A stretch of DNA of 64,000 nucleotides from an uncultured Pelagibacteraceae bacterium (GTDB lineage Bacteria > Pseudomonadota > Alphaproteobacteria > Pelagibacterales > Pelagibacteraceae), in the NCBI GenBank assembly GCA_902543575.1, contig CACBYV010000002.1, positions 1 to 64,000 of the forward strand, in the 5' to 3' direction. The position numbers and the translations under genes are program-made. Positions 55,874 to 64,000 of the stretch are shown one piece after another. Under the pieces are notes generated by a model. The model worked only from the letters and a program-made list of their open reading frames with translations. It was not told where the DNA came from and did not search any database. Every line of letters begins with the position of its first letter. Position 1 is the stretch's first letter.

Positions 55874-57028
55874 ATGCATCCAAAATTGAAAGTTCTGCAA
55901 GTTATACCAAAACTTGGATACGGTGGCGCAGAAACAGGTTGTTATGATATCGCACACTATCTACATGAAAATGATTGTAAATCTTTTTTAATTTGCAACG
56001 GTGGTGAATTAACAAAGTTTATAGATAAAAAAAAAGTTAAATATATAAGGTTACCTGTTAATTCCAAAAACCCCATTTTGGTTTTTTTTAATTCAATAAT
56101 TATTTCTTTAATAATTTTATTTTATGGAATTAATATTGTCCACGCGAGAAGCAGAGCACCTGCATGGTCTTGTTTGCTAGCTACCAAAATCACACGACGT
56201 AAATTTGTAACCACATTTCATGGAACATATAATTTTACAAGTAAATTAAAAAAATTATATAACTCTGTAATGTTGAGATCAGATTTAATTATTGCTGGGT
56301 CTAATTTTATATTTTCACATATTAAAGAAAACTACTCGGAATACCTTAATGATAAAAAAAAATTCTTGGTGATATTTAGAGGCATTAATACTGACTATTT
56401 TGATCCATCAACTACTATAGAAACAGAGGAAGATGAATTATTTAAATCATGGGGACTTAAAATTGAGAGAAAAACTGTTCTATTACCTGGAAGATTAACA
56501 GAATGGAAAGGCCAAGAAATGTTTTTAGATGCTATTAATAAAGTAAATATAAATTTAGGACACGGGGTATTTAATGTAATTATTCTTGGGAGCGATCAAG
56601 GAAGAGAACTTTACAAAAAGAAACTTATTAGGTTAGTTGAACAGTATAGATTAACTAACCAAGTAAAATTTATAGATCATTGTAAAAATATGCCTCTAGC
56701 TTACAAAGTTTCAGACATTATAGTTTCTTCATCAATAGAACCAGAAGCTTTTGGAAGAATATCCGTTGAGGCTCAGGCAATGAAAAAACCAATTGTTGCA
56801 AGTAATATTGGGGGATCAAAAGAGACTATAAATGAAAATAAAACAGGATTTTTATTTGAGGCAAATAACTCTGACGATCTTTCAAAAAAATTAATAGAAA
56901 TTATGAATTTAGATGAACAGACTATCAATCAAATGGGCATAGAAGGTAGAAAAAATGTCGTTTCAAAATTTAATGTTGAAAAAATGTGTTTTTCTACTTA
57001 TTCAGAGTATAAAAAATTAATAAACTAA
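55874..57028 (+). CDS. GT4-family glycosyltransferase
   Basis: This 384-residue GT-B protein of the GT4 (glycogen synthase/PimA-like) family has N-terminal VIPKLGYGGAETGCYDIA, a middle ILVVHARSRAPAWS-like segment, and the C-terminal donor-binding GRLTEWKGQEMFLDAI and the E-x7-E-type motif EPEAFGRISVEAQAMKKPIVASNIGG. It likely adds a sugar to a surface polysaccharide or lipid; donor and acceptor are not shown. TATAAC at 55860 lies 8 nt before the ATG. It overlaps thrS by one base. Confidence 0.87.
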   Translation: MHPKLKVLQVIPKLGYGGAETGCYDIAHYLHENDCKSFLICNGGELTKFIDKKKVKYIRLPVNSKNPILVFFNSIIISLIILFYGINIVHARSRAPAWSCLLATKITRRKFVTTFHGTYNFTSKLKKLYNSVMLRSDLIIAGSNFIFSHIKENYSEYLNDKKKFLVIFRGINTDYFDPSTTIETEEDELFKSWGLKIERKTVLLPGRLTEWKGQEMFLDAINKVNINLGHGVFNVIILGSDQGRELYKKKLIRLVEQYRLTNQVKFIDHCKNMPLAYKVSDIIVSSSIEPEAFGRISVEAQAMKKPIVASNIGGSKETINENKTGFLFEANNSDDLSKKLIEIMNLDEQTINQMGIEGRKNVVSKFNVEKMCFSTYSEYKKLIN

Positions 57029-58947
57029 TGCCAAATATTACATTACCTGATGGAAAAAAATTAAACTTTGAAAAAAGTATAACAGGCACAGAGGTTGCTG
57101 AAAAAATTAGCAAGTCTTTAGGTAAGCAAGCTTTGGTGATGAGCATAAACGGTGAACTTAAAGATTTATATACTCTTATTGATCAAGATTGTTCTATTGA
57201 AATATTTACAGCTAAAGATCCCGAGGGTTTAGAAGTCATTAGACATGACACTGCACATATAATGGCTATGGCCGTTCAAGAACTATACCCGGGCACACAG
57301 GTTACAATTGGGCCAGTTATAGAAAATGGATTTTATTATGATTTTGCAAGAAAAGAGCCTTTTACTAGCGATGATCTAAAAAAGATTGAAAAAAAAATGT
57401 CAGAGATAATTGATAAAGATGTAAAAACAAGAAAAGAAGTTTGGGAGAGAGATAAAGCAATAAGTCATTTTAAAAAAATTGGAGAAAAATACAAAGCTGA
57501 GATAATTGAGAGCATTCCTGAAAACGAAGAACTAACGGTTTATCATCATGGCGAAACATGGCATGATTTATGTAGAGGTCCACATTTAGTATCTTCTGGT
57601 AAAATAGGTAAAGCTTTTAAACTGACAAAAGTATCTGGAGCTTATTGGCGTGGTGACTCTAAAAATGAAATGCTTCAAAGAATATATGGTACTGGTTGGG
57701 CAACTCAAAAAGAATTAGACCTTCATCTTCAGAGAATTGAGGAAGCAGAAAAAAGAGATCATAGAAAAATTGGAAAAGAGATGGATTTATTCCATTTTAG
57801 AGAAGAAAGTCCTGGATCTGTGTTTTGGCACCAGAAAGGATGGAATTTGTTCCAAAAATTAGTTTCATATATGAGAATGAAACAAGATCACGATGGTTAC
57901 AAAGAGATAAATACACCAGAAATACTTGATAGATCTTTATGGGAAAAATCTGGCCACTGGGAAAAATTTGGAGCTAATATGTATACTTCAACTACACCAG
58001 ATGAAAAAGTATTTGCAATTAAACCCATGAATTGTCCTGGGTGTGTTCAAGTATTTAATCAAGGACTTAAAAGTTATAGAGACTTACCTTTAAAGATGTC
58101 AGAATTTGGAAAAGTTCATAGATATGAACCTTCAGGTGCATTGCATGGATTATTACGTGTAAGAGCCTTTACTCAAGATGATGCACATATTTTTTGTACA
58201 GAAGAACAAATTACTGAAGAATGTTTGAGCGTTACAAATTTAATTTTAGAAATTTATAAAGATCTTGGTTTTGAAGATGTTATTTTAAAATATTCAGATA
58301 GACCAGATTTAAGAGTTGGTGACGACAAAGTTTGGGATAAATCAGAGGCTGCGTTGTTAGAGGCAATCAAAGCGACAAAGCTAGAGTACTCAATTAATAA
58401 AGGTGAGGGCGCATTTTATGGACCAAAAATTGAATTTGTTTTAAGAGATGCAATCGGTAGAGATTGGCAGTGTGGAACCTTGCAAGTAGATTTAAATTTA
58501 CCAGGTAGATTAGGAGCTTCTTTTGTTGATAAAGATGGAACTAAAAAAGTACCTGTAATGTTACACAGAGCATTATTTGGATCTTTAGAAAGGTTCATAG
58601 GAATCCTTATAGAGAATTATGCAGGCAAGCTACCATTTTGGATATCACCTTTACAGGCAGTAGTTATTCCAATCTCCAGTGATTTTGATGAATATGCTAA
58701 AAGTGTAGCTAAGGAATTAAAACGGGTTGGTTTGATTGTTGAGATGGATCTTAAAAATCACAATTTAAATTATAAAATAAGAGATCATTCTTTAACAAAA
58801 GTACCAATGTTATTGATTTGTGGAAAAAAAGAAGTTGACTCCAACAGTGTAACTATTAGAAGATTGGACTCTAATAAACAAGAAAATATGGCTTTGAAAG
58901 AATTTATAAAAAAATACTCCGATCTAAATAAAGCCCCTTCAATTTAA
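57028..58947 (+). CDS. thrS: Threonyl-tRNA synthetase
   Basis: ThrS charges tRNA-Thr and edits mischarged Ser. The 639 residues include the N-terminal TGS domain, the editing domain (HDTAHIMAMAVQELYP and HHGETWHDLCRGPHL), the class II core with zinc-binding Cys in PMNCPG, motif 2 and motif 3 (PVMLHRALFGSLERF), and the anticodon-binding domain (AVVIPISSDFDEYAKSVA). The residue after PMNCPG is Cys rather than the usual His. The order thrS-infC-rpmI-rplT-pheS-pheT is conserved across bacteria. Confidence 0.96.
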   Translation: MPNITLPDGKKLNFEKSITGTEVAEKISKSLGKQALVMSINGELKDLYTLIDQDCSIEIFTAKDPEGLEVIRHDTAHIMAMAVQELYPGTQVTIGPVIENGFYYDFARKEPFTSDDLKKIEKKMSEIIDKDVKTRKEVWERDKAISHFKKIGEKYKAEIIESIPENEELTVYHHGETWHDLCRGPHLVSSGKIGKAFKLTKVSGAYWRGDSKNEMLQRIYGTGWATQKELDLHLQRIEEAEKRDHRKIGKEMDLFHFREESPGSVFWHQKGWNLFQKLVSYMRMKQDHDGYKEINTPEILDRSLWEKSGHWEKFGANMYTSTTPDEKVFAIKPMNCPGCVQVFNQGLKSYRDLPLKMSEFGKVHRYEPSGALHGLLRVRAFTQDDAHIFCTEEQITEECLSVTNLILEIYKDLGFEDVILKYSDRPDLRVGDDKVWDKSEAALLEAIKATKLEYSINKGEGAFYGPKIEFVLRDAIGRDWQCGTLQVDLNLPGRLGASFVDKDGTKKVPVMLHRALFGSLERFIGILIENYAGKLPFWISPLQAVVIPISSDFDEYAKSVAKELKRVGLIVEMDLKNHNLNYKIRDHSLTKVPMLLICGKKEVDSNSVTIRRLDSNKQENMALKEFIKKYSDLNKAPSI

Positions 58948-59493
58948 GTGGCAGATTTTAAACAAAATTATTTTCAAAAAAGAACTAAAGCAAGAGGCCC
59001 AAGGTCTAACAACAGGATTACATCAAATGAAGTTCAAGTTATTGCAAGTGATGGAGAAAATTTAGGAATTTTAAATTTAAATGAGGCTATCAATAAAGCA
59101 AAAAATGAAGGTTTAGATTTAATTGAAATTGCTCCAAATGCAAAACCGCCTGTCTGTAAAATTATGGACATGGGTAAATATAAATACGATGCACAAAAAA
59201 AAGCTAACAAGGCAAAAAAAAAACAAAAGAAAATTGAATTAAAAGAAATAAAATTAAGGCCAGTTACAGAAGTTCATGACTACACTTTCAAAATTAAAAA
59301 TGCTCAAAAATTTTTGGCAAAAGGCGATAAAGTCAAATTTACAATCAGGTTTAAAGGGAGAGAATTACAACATTCAAACCTTGGCAATGAATTAATGGAT
59401 AAAATTAAGGCAGACATGGAGACTATTGGAAGAGTAGAGCTTCAGCCAAAATTTGATGGAAAGCAAATGATTATGGTAATCCAGCCTTTATAA
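58948..59493 (+). CDS. infC: Translation initiation factor IF-3
   Basis: IF-3 prevents premature 50S joining and checks the start codon. The 181-residue protein starts with GTG directly after the thrS TAA (no gap). It has the N-domain (NNRITSNEVQVIASDGENLGI), the basic linker (YDAQKKANKAKKKQKK) and the C-domain (LRPVTEVHDYTFKIKNAQKFL). The non-ATG start fits the family, in which rare start codons such as AUU allow autoregulation, but GTG would be discriminated against less. Confidence 0.95.
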   Translation: MADFKQNYFQKRTKARGPRSNNRITSNEVQVIASDGENLGILNLNEAINKAKNEGLDLIEIAPNAKPPVCKIMDMGKYKYDAQKKANKAKKKQKKIELKEIKLRPVTEVHDYTFKIKNAQKFLAKGDKVKFTIRFKGRELQHSNLGNELMDKIKADMETIGRVELQPKFDGKQMIMVIQPL

Positions 59494-59545
59494 GCCATAT
59501 TTCTAGTTGTAAATTTAATTTAATATTTGTATAACCCCGAAAATT

Positions 59546-59752
59546 ATGCCCAAGTTAAAAACAAAAAGTTCAGCAAAAAAAAGATTTAAAATCTCAGCTA
59601 AAGGTAAGGTTATTACCTCACAGGCTGGAAAAAGACACGGCATGATTAAAAGAACAAATTCACAAATTAGAAAACAAAGAGGCACAACTGTTTTATCCAA
59701 ACAAGATGGTAAGATAGTAAAATCTTATATGCCTTACAGCTTAAGAGGATAA
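59546..59752 (+). CDS. rpmI: Ribosomal protein L35
   Basis: L35 is a small basic 50S protein. The 68 residues begin [20 protein letters not shown], followed by GKRHGMIKR, and end in the MPYSLRG tail of the family. It is separated by 52 nt from infC and by one base from rplT. The 52-nt spacer shows no clear hairpin. Confidence 0.95.
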   Translation: MPKLKTKSSAKKRFKISAKGKVITSQAGKRHGMIKRTNSQIRKQRGTTVLSKQDGKIVKSYMPYSLRG

Positions 59753-59753
59753 A

Positions 59754-60110
59754 ATGGCAAGAGTTAAAAGAGGAGTTACAAGTAGAGCTAAACATAAAAA
59801 AGTTTTAAAAGCTGTTAAAGGTCAGTGGGGAAGAAGAAAAAATACTATAAGAGTTGCAAGACAAGCAATGGAGAAAGCCATGCAGTATGCTTATAGAGAT
59901 AGAAGAAATAAAAAAAGAGATTTCAAATCACTGTGGATACAGAGAATTAATGCTGGTGTTAGATCCGAAGGTATAACATACTCAAAGTTTATTAATGGTT
60001 TAAGCAAATCTGGAATTAAATTAGATAGAAAAATTCTTGCAGAAATTGCTTACGATAACCCTGAAGCTTTCAAAACTATAGTTAAAAGGGCTCAAGCAGC
60101 ATTAAATTAA
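59754..60110 (+). CDS. rplT: Ribosomal protein L20
   Basis: L20 binds 23S rRNA early in 50S assembly and in other bacteria represses its own operon. The 118-residue product begins [19 protein letters not shown], followed by [20 protein letters not shown], and ends in the globular domain with [17 protein letters not shown]. Length and order (rpmI-rplT) are standard. No L20-type pseudoknot leader can be recognised in the short upstream spacers. Confidence 0.96.
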   Translation: MARVKRGVTSRAKHKKVLKAVKGQWGRRKNTIRVARQAMEKAMQYAYRDRRNKKRDFKSLWIQRINAGVRSEGITYSKFINGLSKSGIKLDRKILAEIAYDNPEAFKTIVKRAQAALN

Positions 60111-60153
60111 TCAAGACTATTGTTTTTCTTCCTTTAACAAATATTCTATCAAA

Positions 60154-61221
60154 ATGTCTGATATTAAAAAAATAAAAGATGATTATATCGATAAACTTAA
60201 TAAGGAAAATAATGTTGATAAGGTAAACAACATTAAATCAGAACTATTTGGAAAAAACGGAATTATATCGAACGAATTTAAAAAATTAGGTTCGATTTCT
60301 GTAGAAGAAAGAAAAAAACTAGCCTCAGATTTAAATAAAGTTAAAGACGAACTTCAAAATAAAATATCAATCAAAATTCAAGAAATAGAAACTAAAGAAA
60401 TTAATTTAAAGCTTGAGAAAGAAAAAATTGATGTAACTCTTCCAGAAAGAGATATTAAAATTGGTAAAATTCATCCAGTCTCCCAGGTAATAGATGAAAT
60501 TTCATCTATATTTTCTGAAATAGGATTTAGTGTTGAGGAAGGTCCAGATGTAGAAAATGAATATAATAATTTTACAGCATTAAATACACCAGATAATCAT
60601 CCAGCTAGAGATATGCATGACACTTTTTATCTAGATAATAATAAGGAATTACTTTTGCGAACTCACACATCTCCAGTTCAGGTAAGAACTATGCTAAAAG
60701 GTAAACCTCCTTTTAAAATTATTGCTCCGGGACGAACTTACAGATCAGATAGTGATCAAACCCATGCTCCGATGTTTCATCAAGTTGAAGGGTTACATAT
60801 AGATAAAAATATAAACATGGGACATCTAAAAGGATGTTTAAATTATTTTATTAAGGAGTTTTTTGAAGTTGATAAAATTAAAATGAGATTTAGACCAAGT
60901 CATTTTCCATTTACTGAACCTTCGGCAGAAGTAGATATAGGATATGAAATTAAAAATGGAAAGATAGTAATTGGTGAAGGTGATAAATGGCTAGAAATTT
61001 TAGGTTGTGGAATGGTTCATCCAAATGTTTTAAAAAATGTAAAAGTTAATCCAAGTAAATATCAAGGATATGCCTTTGGAATTGGCATAGACAGACTGGG
61101 AATGTTGAAATATGGAATTAACGATTTAAGAGCTTTTTTTGAGACTGATTATAGATGGTTAAGTCACTTTGGTTTTGATCCATTAGATGTCCCATCAAAT
61201 TATAGAGGACTGAGTAGATGA
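60154..61221 (+). CDS. pheS: Phenylalanyl-tRNA synthetase alpha subunit
   Basis: PheS is the catalytic subunit of the alpha2-beta2 enzyme. The 355-residue class II core has an N-terminal coiled coil (to about residue 90), motif 1 around [14 protein letters not shown], motif 2 ([21 protein letters not shown]) and motif 3 ([12 protein letters not shown]-type, here [16 protein letters not shown]). The last codons overlap the pheT start by 4 bp (ATGA). Confidence 0.96.
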   Translation: MSDIKKIKDDYIDKLNKENNVDKVNNIKSELFGKNGIISNEFKKLGSISVEERKKLASDLNKVKDELQNKISIKIQEIETKEINLKLEKEKIDVTLPERDIKIGKIHPVSQVIDEISSIFSEIGFSVEEGPDVENEYNNFTALNTPDNHPARDMHDTFYLDNNKELLLRTHTSPVQVRTMLKGKPPFKIIAPGRTYRSDSDQTHAPMFHQVEGLHIDKNINMGHLKGCLNYFIKEFFEVDKIKMRFRPSHFPFTEPSAEVDIGYEIKNGKIVIGEGDKWLEILGCGMVHPNVLKNVKVNPSKYQGYAFGIGIDRLGMLKYGINDLRAFFETDYRWLSHFGFDPLDVPSNYRGLSR

Positions 61222-63626
61222 AGTTCACCGTTGACTGGTTAAAAAACCATCTTGATACAAAATTTAATAATAATCAAATCATAGATAAATTAACCAATAT
61301 AGGTCTAGAAGTAGAAAGTTTTGAGAGCTCTACATCTGAATTAGATACATTTATTGTTGCAAAAATTATAAATGCCAAAACTCATCCTAATGCTGACAGA
61401 TTGAAGTTATGTGATGTTGATATAGGTAGCGACAAAACAATTGAAGTAGTATGTGGAGCCCCAAATGCAAAAAATGGTCTTTTGACTGTTTATGCACCTC
61501 CAGGATCGATTATTCCTAAAAATCAGATGAAATTATCTGTAAGTAAAATAAGAGGTGTAACATCATATGGAATGCTCTGTTCTGAGGCAGAATTACTATT
61601 ATCCAATCAAAGTGATGGAATTATAGAATTAAAAAACAATAAATATGCAAACAAAATTGGAGAAAAATATTTTAAAAACACTTCTGAAAAAGTAATTGAT
61701 TTATCAATTACGCCCAATAGACCAGATTGTTTAGGAGTAAGAGGTATTGCTAGAGATTTATCTGCTGCTGGTGCTGGTACATTAAAAATTAATAAAAAAT
61801 CCAATTTAAAATATAGAGGCAATCAAAATATAAACGTAACAATAAAAAAAGAAAAAGCTCAAGGATGCACAATATTTGGAAGTTGTTTAATAAAAGGGGT
61901 AACAAATAAAGAGAGTCCAAAATGGCTAAAAGATAAAATTCTGTCTTTAGGCCAAAAACCAATATCTGCGATAGTCGATATTACTAATTATGTAATGTTT
62001 GATTTAAATAGACCATTGCACGCTTATGATGCAGATAAAATAGATAATGAAGTTATTGTTAGAAGTTCTTCTAAAGGAGAAAGCTTCGAAGCCTTAGATA
62101 ATAAAAAATATATTTTAGAAAATGATATGTGCGTTATTTCTGACAGATCTGGAGTCCTTGGTCTTGGCGGCATAATTGGTGGGACAAGATCTGGAACAGA
62201 ATATTCGACTAAAAATATATTATTAGAATCTGCTTATTTTTTGCCGCGTTCAATAAGAAAAACCTCTAAACAATTAAATATAGATACAGATGCAAAATTC
62301 AGATTCGAAAGAGGCATAGATCCCCTTTCAATTGAAGAGGGATTAATAAAAGCGTCTGAGCTAATAAAACAAATTTGTGGAGGCGAAATAAGTAACTTAG
62401 ATGTAAAAAAAATTGATAATTATAAAAAAACAATAATTAATTTTGACCCATTTCTTTTTGAAAAAACGACAGGATTTAATGTTGAAAATAAAGAATTAAT
62501 TAAAATACTTGAAAAGTTAGGTTTTGATATATCTAAAAATAAAAAAATTTTAAACTTAGTAGTACCTTCTTGGAGACCAGACATAACTCAATCAATTGAT
62601 ATTGTTGAAGAAATAGTGAGAATAAAAGGCTACGAACATATTAATACATCAGAACCAATTAAGACAAGATTAAAGCCTACACTTAATTATTATCAGAAAT
62701 TATTTCATTTTTTACAAAGATCCGTGGCATCAAAGGGTTATTTAGAAACTGTGACTTGGTCATTTACTGACTCTAAAATTAATCAATTATTTAAAGAAAA
62801 TGATGAAGAAATACCAATTGTAAATCCGATTAGTTCAGATCTAAATGTTTTAAGAAATTCTATTTTTCCAAATTTATTATTTTATTTGAAGAAAAATTTA
62901 GATAGAGGATTTAAAGATATTTCTTTATTTGAAATTGGTCCAGCGTTTAAAGGGAAAAATCCTGGAGATCAACTGACTGTTATAGGCGCCGTGAGGGCAG
63001 GAAAGGTTTCAAGATTATCTTGGAATGATAAAGAAAGAATTGTAGACACATTCGATGTAAAAAAAGATGTAATTCAAAGTCTTTGTGAAGCAGGGATTGA
63101 TAAAGATGATATTGTTATAGATGATAAAACTCCTTCTTATTATCACCCAGGAAAATCTGGAGGAGTGTACCAAAATAAAAACGAAAAAAATGCTCTAGCA
63201 TATTTTGGCGAGATTCATCCAAACATAATAAAAAAATTAGATATAAAAACTGAAGGTTTGGTAATATTTGAAATTTGTCTTGATTATATAAAAGATTCAA
63301 AACAAAAGATGAAAGATTTAAAATCTGAATATAAATTTTCTGATTTCCAAAAATCAGAGAGAGATTTTGCATTTATTATTAATAAAAACTTTAAATCTCA
63401 AGAATTGGTTAATATAATTAAATCTGTTGATGACAAATTAATTAAGTCAGTAAGAGTATTTGATGTGTTTGAGGGAGAAAATATACCAGAGGGAAAAAAA
63501 TCTATAGCTGTTAATGTAACTATTCAGTCAGAGGAAAAAACATTAAATGAAAATGACTTGGAGGACATTAATAAATTAATCATCTCTTCAGTTGAGTCAA
63601 AGTCTGGTGCAAAAATTAGATCCTAA
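61218..63626 (+). CDS. pheT: Phenylalanyl-tRNA synthetase beta subunit
   Basis: PheT provides tRNA binding and editing. The 802 residues start [15 protein letters not shown] with the OB-type tRNA-binding domain ([26 protein letters not shown]), followed by the B3/B4 region ([20 protein letters not shown]), the catalytic-like core and a C-terminal anticodon-binding ferredoxin fold (FPxxxRDFAFI-like). It overlaps pheS and lies 2 nt from lepA. Confidence 0.96.
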   Translation: MKFTVDWLKNHLDTKFNNNQIIDKLTNIGLEVESFESSTSELDTFIVAKIINAKTHPNADRLKLCDVDIGSDKTIEVVCGAPNAKNGLLTVYAPPGSIIPKNQMKLSVSKIRGVTSYGMLCSEAELLLSNQSDGIIELKNNKYANKIGEKYFKNTSEKVIDLSITPNRPDCLGVRGIARDLSAAGAGTLKINKKSNLKYRGNQNINVTIKKEKAQGCTIFGSCLIKGVTNKESPKWLKDKILSLGQKPISAIVDITNYVMFDLNRPLHAYDADKIDNEVIVRSSSKGESFEALDNKKYILENDMCVISDRSGVLGLGGIIGGTRSGTEYSTKNILLESAYFLPRSIRKTSKQLNIDTDAKFRFERGIDPLSIEEGLIKASELIKQICGGEISNLDVKKIDNYKKTIINFDPFLFEKTTGFNVENKELIKILEKLGFDISKNKKILNLVVPSWRPDITQSIDIVEEIVRIKGYEHINTSEPIKTRLKPTLNYYQKLFHFLQRSVASKGYLETVTWSFTDSKINQLFKENDEEIPIVNPISSDLNVLRNSIFPNLLFYLKKNLDRGFKDISLFEIGPAFKGKNPGDQLTVIGAVRAGKVSRLSWNDKERIVDTFDVKKDVIQSLCEAGIDKDDIVIDDKTPSYYHPGKSGGVYQNKNEKNALAYFGEIHPNIIKKLDIKTEGLVIFEICLDYIKDSKQKMKDLKSEYKFSDFQKSERDFAFIINKNFKSQELVNIIKSVDDKLIKSVRVFDVFEGENIPEGKKSIAVNVTIQSEEKTLNENDLEDINKLIISSVESKSGAKIRS

Positions 63627-63628
63627 AA

Positions 63629-64000
63629 ATGGGTGATACAATTGACAACATTAGGAATTTTGCAATTATAGCTCATATAGATCATGGTAAATCAACGATA
63701 GCTGATAGAATAATTCATAAATGTGGAGGTTTAAGTGACAGAGAAATGAAATCTCAAGTGCTAGACTCAATGGATATAGAAAGAGAGAGAGGAATAACAA
63801 TCAAAGCACAAACAGTTAAATTAAATTATAAAGCAAAAAATGGTAAAACTTACATTTTAAATATTATAGACACCCCAGGACATGTAGATTTTAGCTATGA
63901 AGTTAGCAGAAGCCTTTATGCGTGCGAGGGCTCAATATTAATTGTAGATAGTACACAAGGTGTAGAAGCCCAAACACTTGCAAATGTATATCAAGCACTT
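63629..64000 (+). CDS. lepA: Elongation factor 4 (3' end outside window)
   Basis: LepA is a translational GTPase that affects ribosome back-translocation and initiation. The first 124 codons are visible: [20 protein letters not shown] with the G1 box AHIDHGKST, the switch I region [16 protein letters not shown] specific to LepA, and G3 [16 protein letters not shown]. The frame is still open at the window end. It starts 2 nt after the pheT stop. Confidence 0.95.
   Translation, partial: MGDTIDNIRNFAIIAHIDHGKSTIADRIIHKCGGLSDREMKSQVLDSMDIERERGITIKAQTVKLNYKAKNGKTYILNIIDTPGHVDFSYEVSRSLYACEGSILIVDSTQGVEAQTLANVYQAL

Noticed and set aside
59494-59545. L20 or L35 leader riboswitch between infC and rpmI
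   Set aside because: The 52-nt spacer has no visible stable hairpin or pseudoknot.

Overview
The window is a very A+T-rich, densely packed bacterial chromosome segment. Spacers are tiny, many neighbouring genes overlap as ATGA or TAATG, and there are no insertion sequences, phage genes or CRISPR arrays. The gene set points to an alphaproteobacterium of the SAR11/Pelagibacterales type. It includes Irr next to fabA-fabB-fabI, Coq7, a Suv3-like helicase with fdxA and a CarD protein, the ubiE-ubiB-coaBC-dut block divergent from mutM-rpsT-dnaA, and a TAXI-type TRAP transporter. This assignment is inferred from gene content and streamlining; no 16S gene is present.

Layout. 1-4.8 kb: translation/RNA block infB (5' cut)-rbfA-rpsO-pnp-rhodanese, without truB. 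4.8-7.9 kb: small membrane proteins and the fabA-fabB-fabI fatty-acid genes (minus strand). 7.9-11.9 kb: an iron and peroxide module with irr, katG, a 2-oxoglutarate/Fe(II) hydroxylase-like gene, a DUF2061 gene and a 59-residue cysteine-rich protein. It carries clear operator-like sites. 11.9-17 kb (minus): SH3 protein, ThiF/MoeB-like E1, dut, coaBC, ubiB, ubiE. 17-21 kb (plus): mutM, rpsT, dnaA, dnaN. 21-24.4 kb (minus): plsC, lysA, an unlisted 38-residue LptM-like lipoprotein, argH. 24.4-28 kb: thiol-redox and membrane genes (TlpA-like, HIG1, esterase, HNH, coq7, dsbB, YqaA). 28.1 kb: tRNA-Leu(CAA), almost touching an acyl-CoA ligase. 30-34.3 kb: a 27-residue Lys/Arg peptide gene with its own promoter and terminator, then carD-like, fdxA, TerB-like and Suv3-like helicase genes on the minus strand. 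34.5-41.2 kb: acetoacetyl-CoA synthetase, an aminotransferase, and the TAXI receptor and permease. 41.7 kb: tRNA-Arg(ACG). 41.9-48.2 kb: pyruvate dehydrogenase E1 with a fused N-terminal lipoyl domain, E2, a gamma-butyrobetaine-hydroxylase-like dioxygenase and an EamA exporter. 48.2-55 kb: uppP and glutamate synthase gltD-gltB. 55-64 kb: an alpha/beta hydrolase, a glycosyltransferase, then the translation block thrS-infC-rpmI-rplT-pheS-pheT-lepA (3' cut).

The strongest non-gene signal is the katG promoter. A TTGACA-17-TATAAA promoter is covered by two tandem copies of a site resembling the alphaproteobacterial Irr box, and a third copy lies in front of irr itself. Other points of interest are Fur-box-like and tandem 18-nt repeats before the cysteine-rich mini-protein, the lipoyl-E1 fusion, the Lys-rich micro-gene, and a TATATAC-N10-ATG layout shared by rpsT, aceE and gltD. 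That layout predicts very short or absent 5' leaders. No wholly new multi-gene system can be claimed. The iron/peroxide module is the best candidate for one.
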